Assembly: GCF_029227915.1 (NCBI RefSeq) | Contig: NC_079877.1 | Coordinates: forward strand, 1,922,001-1,986,000 | Direction: 5' to 3' | Length of the DNA: 64,000 bases | DNA from: Hydractinia symbiolongicarpus | Lineage: Eukaryota > Cnidaria > Hydrozoa > Anthoathecata > Hydractiniidae | In this document: in pieces, positions 61,101-64,000 of the stretch | How positions within the stretch are numbered: position 1 is the stretch's first letter | Layout: every line of letters begins with the position of its first letter | Notes under the pieces: model-generated | What the model was told of the DNA's origin: nothing | Seen by the model: only the letters and a program-made list of their open reading frames with translations | Databases searched by the model: none | Made by a program: the position numbers and the translations under genes

Positions 61101-64000
61101 TTAATTGAACTGATTCTGGAATGTGACCTAATAAATGTGATAAATGAGCCAATTGGTCTCCAAGGAAAATATTCTTATTAATTTGAAATGATTGCTTGAA
61201 TTCAGCAATTACATTAGGCTCTGTGGGAGCACTTTATTCAAAAACTTAGATAAATAAGTCTTTTGTTACTGTGGGACCAATCCTGGCCGTTAGCACGCGC
61301 TGAATAAATAGGAACAGTTCCAAAGACTACATTTCATTGACTTTCTAACGGCATAAATCCGTTTGAGTTACAACGGTTGTACTTAGCGATAGTATTTGGA
61401 TATTACTAGGTTGCATCGCTTTTAACAGTGAAACGCTTGTCTGTGGGACTTAACTGAACTGATTTTAGTCTTTGACCTTATAAATGTGATAAATGAGCCA
61501 GTTTGACTACAACAAATAACATTCTTCTTAATTTGATATGATTGCTGGAACTCAGCGATTACGCTGGGCGCTGTGGTAGCGCTTTATTAAAAAACTTAGA
61601 TAAATAAGTCATATTTTACTGTGGTACCAATCCTAGCCGCTATCGCGCGCTGAAAAATAGCTTCAGTTTCAAAAACTACATTTCAATGACGTTTTAACTG
61701 TATCAGTCCGTTTGAGATACAACGGTTGCGTCAAATATTCGTACCAACATGTGTCTAGTGATTTTCTGCCAATATTACTAAGTTGTATTGGTTTTAACAG
61801 TGAAACGATTGACTGTGGGAATTAATTCAACTAACTTTGGACTGTGAGCTGATAAATGTGATAAATGAGACACTTGGACTCCAAGAAATAACATTCTTTT
61901 TAATTTGACGTGAATGCCGGACTTTAGCGATTAAATTGGGCGCTGTGGTAGCGCTTCATTTAAAAACTTAGATAAATAAGTCATTCTTTACTGTGGGACC
62001 AATCGTAGCCGTTGTCGCGCGCTGAAAAAATAGCGACAGTTACAAAAACTACATTTCCATGACGTTCTAACGGTGTCAGTCCGTTTGATTTACAACGGTT
62101 GCGTCACATATTCGCACCAACATGTGTCTAGTGATTTTCTGCCAATATTACTAAGTTGTATTGGTTTTAACAGTGAAACGATTGACTGTGGGACTTAATT
62201 GAACTGACTTTGGACTGTGACCTTATAAATGTTATAAGTGAGACAATTGGACTCCAAGAAATGACATTCTTCTTAATTTGACATGGTTGTAGGAACTCAG
62301 CGATTACACTGGACCCTGAGGTAGCGATTCATTTAAAAATTTAGATAAATAAGTCAGTTTTACTGTGGGACCAATCCTAGCCGTTAGCGCGCGCCGAAGA
62401 TATAGAGACAGTTTCAAAAACTCCATTTCATTGACTTTCTAACGGTGTCAATCCGTTTGAGTTACAACGGTTGCGTCACACATTCGTACGAACATGTATT
62501 TAGTGATTTTCTTCCGGTATTGCTAAGTTGTATCGCTTTCAGCAGTGAAACGATTGACTGTGGGACTTAATTGAACTGATTTTAGACTTTGACCTTATAA
62601 ATGTGATAAATGAGCAATTTTGACTACAAGAAATAACATTCTTCTTAATTTGACATGATTGCTGGAACTCAGCGATTACACTGGGCGCTGTGGTAGCACT
62701 TTATTTAAAAATTAAGATTAATAAGTCATTTTATACTGTGGGACGAATCCTAGTCGTTAGTTCGCGCTGAAGAAATAGAGACAGTTTCAAAAACTACATT
62801 TCATTGACCTTCTAAGGGGATCAATCCATTTGAGTTACAACGGTTGCGTCACACATTCGTACCAACATTTATTTAAGGATTTTTTTCCGATATTACTAAG
62901 TTGTATTGCTTTCAACAGTGAAACGATTGACTGTGGGACTTAATTGAACTGATTTTGGACTTTGACCTTATAAATGTGATAAATGAGCGATTTTGACTAC
63001 AAGAAATGATATTCTTCTTAATTTGACATGATTGCTGGACCTCAGCGATTACACTGGGCGCTGTGGTAAGGCTTTATTTAAAAATTAAGATAAATAAGTC
63101 ATTTTTTACTGCGGGACCAATCCTAGCCGTTATCGCGCGCTGAAGAAATAGAGACAGTTTCTAAAACTAAATTTCATTGATTTTCTAACGGTGTCAATCC
63201 GTTTGAGTTACAACGGTTGCGTCACACATTCGTACGAACATGTATTTAGTGATTTTCTTCCGGTATTGCTAAGTTGTGTCGCTTTCAACAGTGAAACGAT
63301 TGACTGTGGGACTTAATAGAACTGATTTTGGACTTTGACTTTATAAATGTGATAAATGAGCGCTTTTGACTACAAGAAATGATATTCTTCTTAATTTGAC
63401 ATGATTGCTGGACCTCAGCGATTACACTGGGCGCTGTGGTAAGACTTTATTTAAAAATTAAGATAAATAAGTCATTTTTTACTGCGGGACCAATCCTAGC
63501 CGTTATCGCGCGCTGAAGAAATAGAGACAGTTTCTAAAACTAAATTTCATTGATTTTCTAACGGTGTCAATCCGTTTGAGTTACAACGGTTGCGTCACAC
63601 ATTCGTACCAACATGTATTTAGTGATTTTTTTCCGATATTACTAAGTTGTATCGCTTTCAACAGTGAAACGATTGACTGTGGGACTTAATTGAACTGATT
63701 TTGGACTTTGACCTTATAAATGTGATTAATGAGTCATTTTGACTACAAGAAATAACATTCTTCTTAATTTGACATGATTGCTGGAATTCAGCGATTGCAT
63801 TAGGCTCTGTGGTAGCGCTTTATTTAAAAACTTAGATAAATAAGTTTTTTCTTACTGGGGGAACAATCCTGGCCGTTAGCACGTGCTGAATAAATAGGAA
63901 CAGTTCCAAAGGCTACATTTCATTGACTTACTCACGGTGTCAATATGTTTGAGTTACAACGGTTGCGTCACATATTCGCACCAACATGTATTTAGTGATT
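58134..64000 (+). repeat. Mixed terminal array segment (F, G, X, Y, B, C, D families)
   Basis: F (58,134), G (58,501), two X-type monomers, a 291-bp deleted C (59,973), D (60,264), X, Y, G (61,377), B (61,730), then D- and E-like monomers to the end. Two adjacent monomers near 62,998-63,590 share GAAATGATATTCTTC, CTGGACCTCAGCG and CTGCGGGACC at a 373-bp step, so one is a very recent copy of the other. The window ends inside an X-like monomer. Confidence 0.78.
59973..60263 (+). repeat. 291-bp deleted C monomer (third copy)
   Basis: Landmark spacing is 291 bp. The joint GGGACCAATTTGAG matches the other deleted C monomers apart from point changes, so it is a copy of the same event and not a new deletion. 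Confidence 0.87.

Larger units (their letters stand above)
41140..64000 (+). repeat. Satellite DNA array, right arm (same about 372-bp monomer)
   Basis: This continues the same array in the same orientation and in register. The monomer interrupted by the LINE resumes at GGTAGCGCTTC, and the next landmark is at 41,297. The right arm is richer in aberrant monomers: 291 bp (45,742; 59,973), 349 bp lacking the 23-bp box (about 44,273; 47,147; 49,360; 51,199; 52,583; 58,501; 61,377) and 461 bp (54,053; 55,260; 56,094; 57,300). No coding gene is seen; the open frames are short and come from the repeat. The array runs off the end of the window. Confidence 0.97.

Noticed and set aside
1-64000. tRNA, rRNA, histone or other tandem gene cluster as the basis of the repeat
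   Set aside because: No conserved tRNA boxes, rRNA cores or shared open frame were found in the monomer. Stops interrupt all frames in most copies.

Overview
The window is almost entirely one satellite DNA array. About 61.3 of 64.0 kb is a head-to-tail tandem repeat with a monomer of about 372 bp. That is roughly 165 monomers by division, all on the same strand, and I saw no inversion. The array is interrupted once, at 38,424-41,139, by a 5'-truncated non-LTR retrotransposon (LINE) whose remaining reading frame is intact. I found no host protein gene, tRNA, rRNA, CRISPR array or bacterial-type operon. The setting is eukaryotic heterochromatin, pericentromeric, centromeric or similar. The LINE protein (partial apurinic-type endonuclease plus a reverse transcriptase with YADD followed by NT) looks like the CR1/L2/Jockey-like elements common in invertebrate animals. 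An invertebrate host is therefore my best guess, but the species cannot be read from the sequence.

The monomers are not random copies. They fall into recognisable families, here labelled A-G, X and Y, which recur in fixed orders and form several higher-order repeats (HORs). Region by region: 1-11,540, A-E families, with a 745-bp dimer array (4,466-6,700) and a duplicated 1.2-kb block (1-1,219 and 8,190-9,408); 11,541-20,850, a six-monomer HOR of 2,234 bp; 20,851-27,933, mixed A-E monomers with a 746-bp and a 1,491-bp tandem duplication; 27,934-38,423, C-D-F-G, X and Y families; then the LINE; 41,140-47,499, more of the same, including a duplicate of 31,634-36,716; 47,500-54,052, a B-C-D-X-Y-G HOR of about 2.21 kb; 54,053-58,133, a 2,041-bp HOR built on enlarged 461-bp monomers; 58,134-64,000, mixed monomers.

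The units record a history of unequal exchange. There are hybrid monomers with the front of one family and the back of another, 291-bp deleted monomers, 461-bp monomers with an internal 88-bp duplication, and 349-bp monomers that lack one precise 23-bp box. The monomer itself looks like a degenerate ancient dimer. A palindrome in it occurs in two dyad-preserving states, AGCGCGCGCT and AGCACGTGCT. The LINE landed in a B-type monomer. A paralogous empty site at 29,640/29,641 fixes the net gain at 2,718 bp.

Limits: all comparisons were made by eye, so family assignments and block edges are approximate (usually within a few tens of bases), and identities are qualitative. Centromere function cannot be shown from sequence alone.
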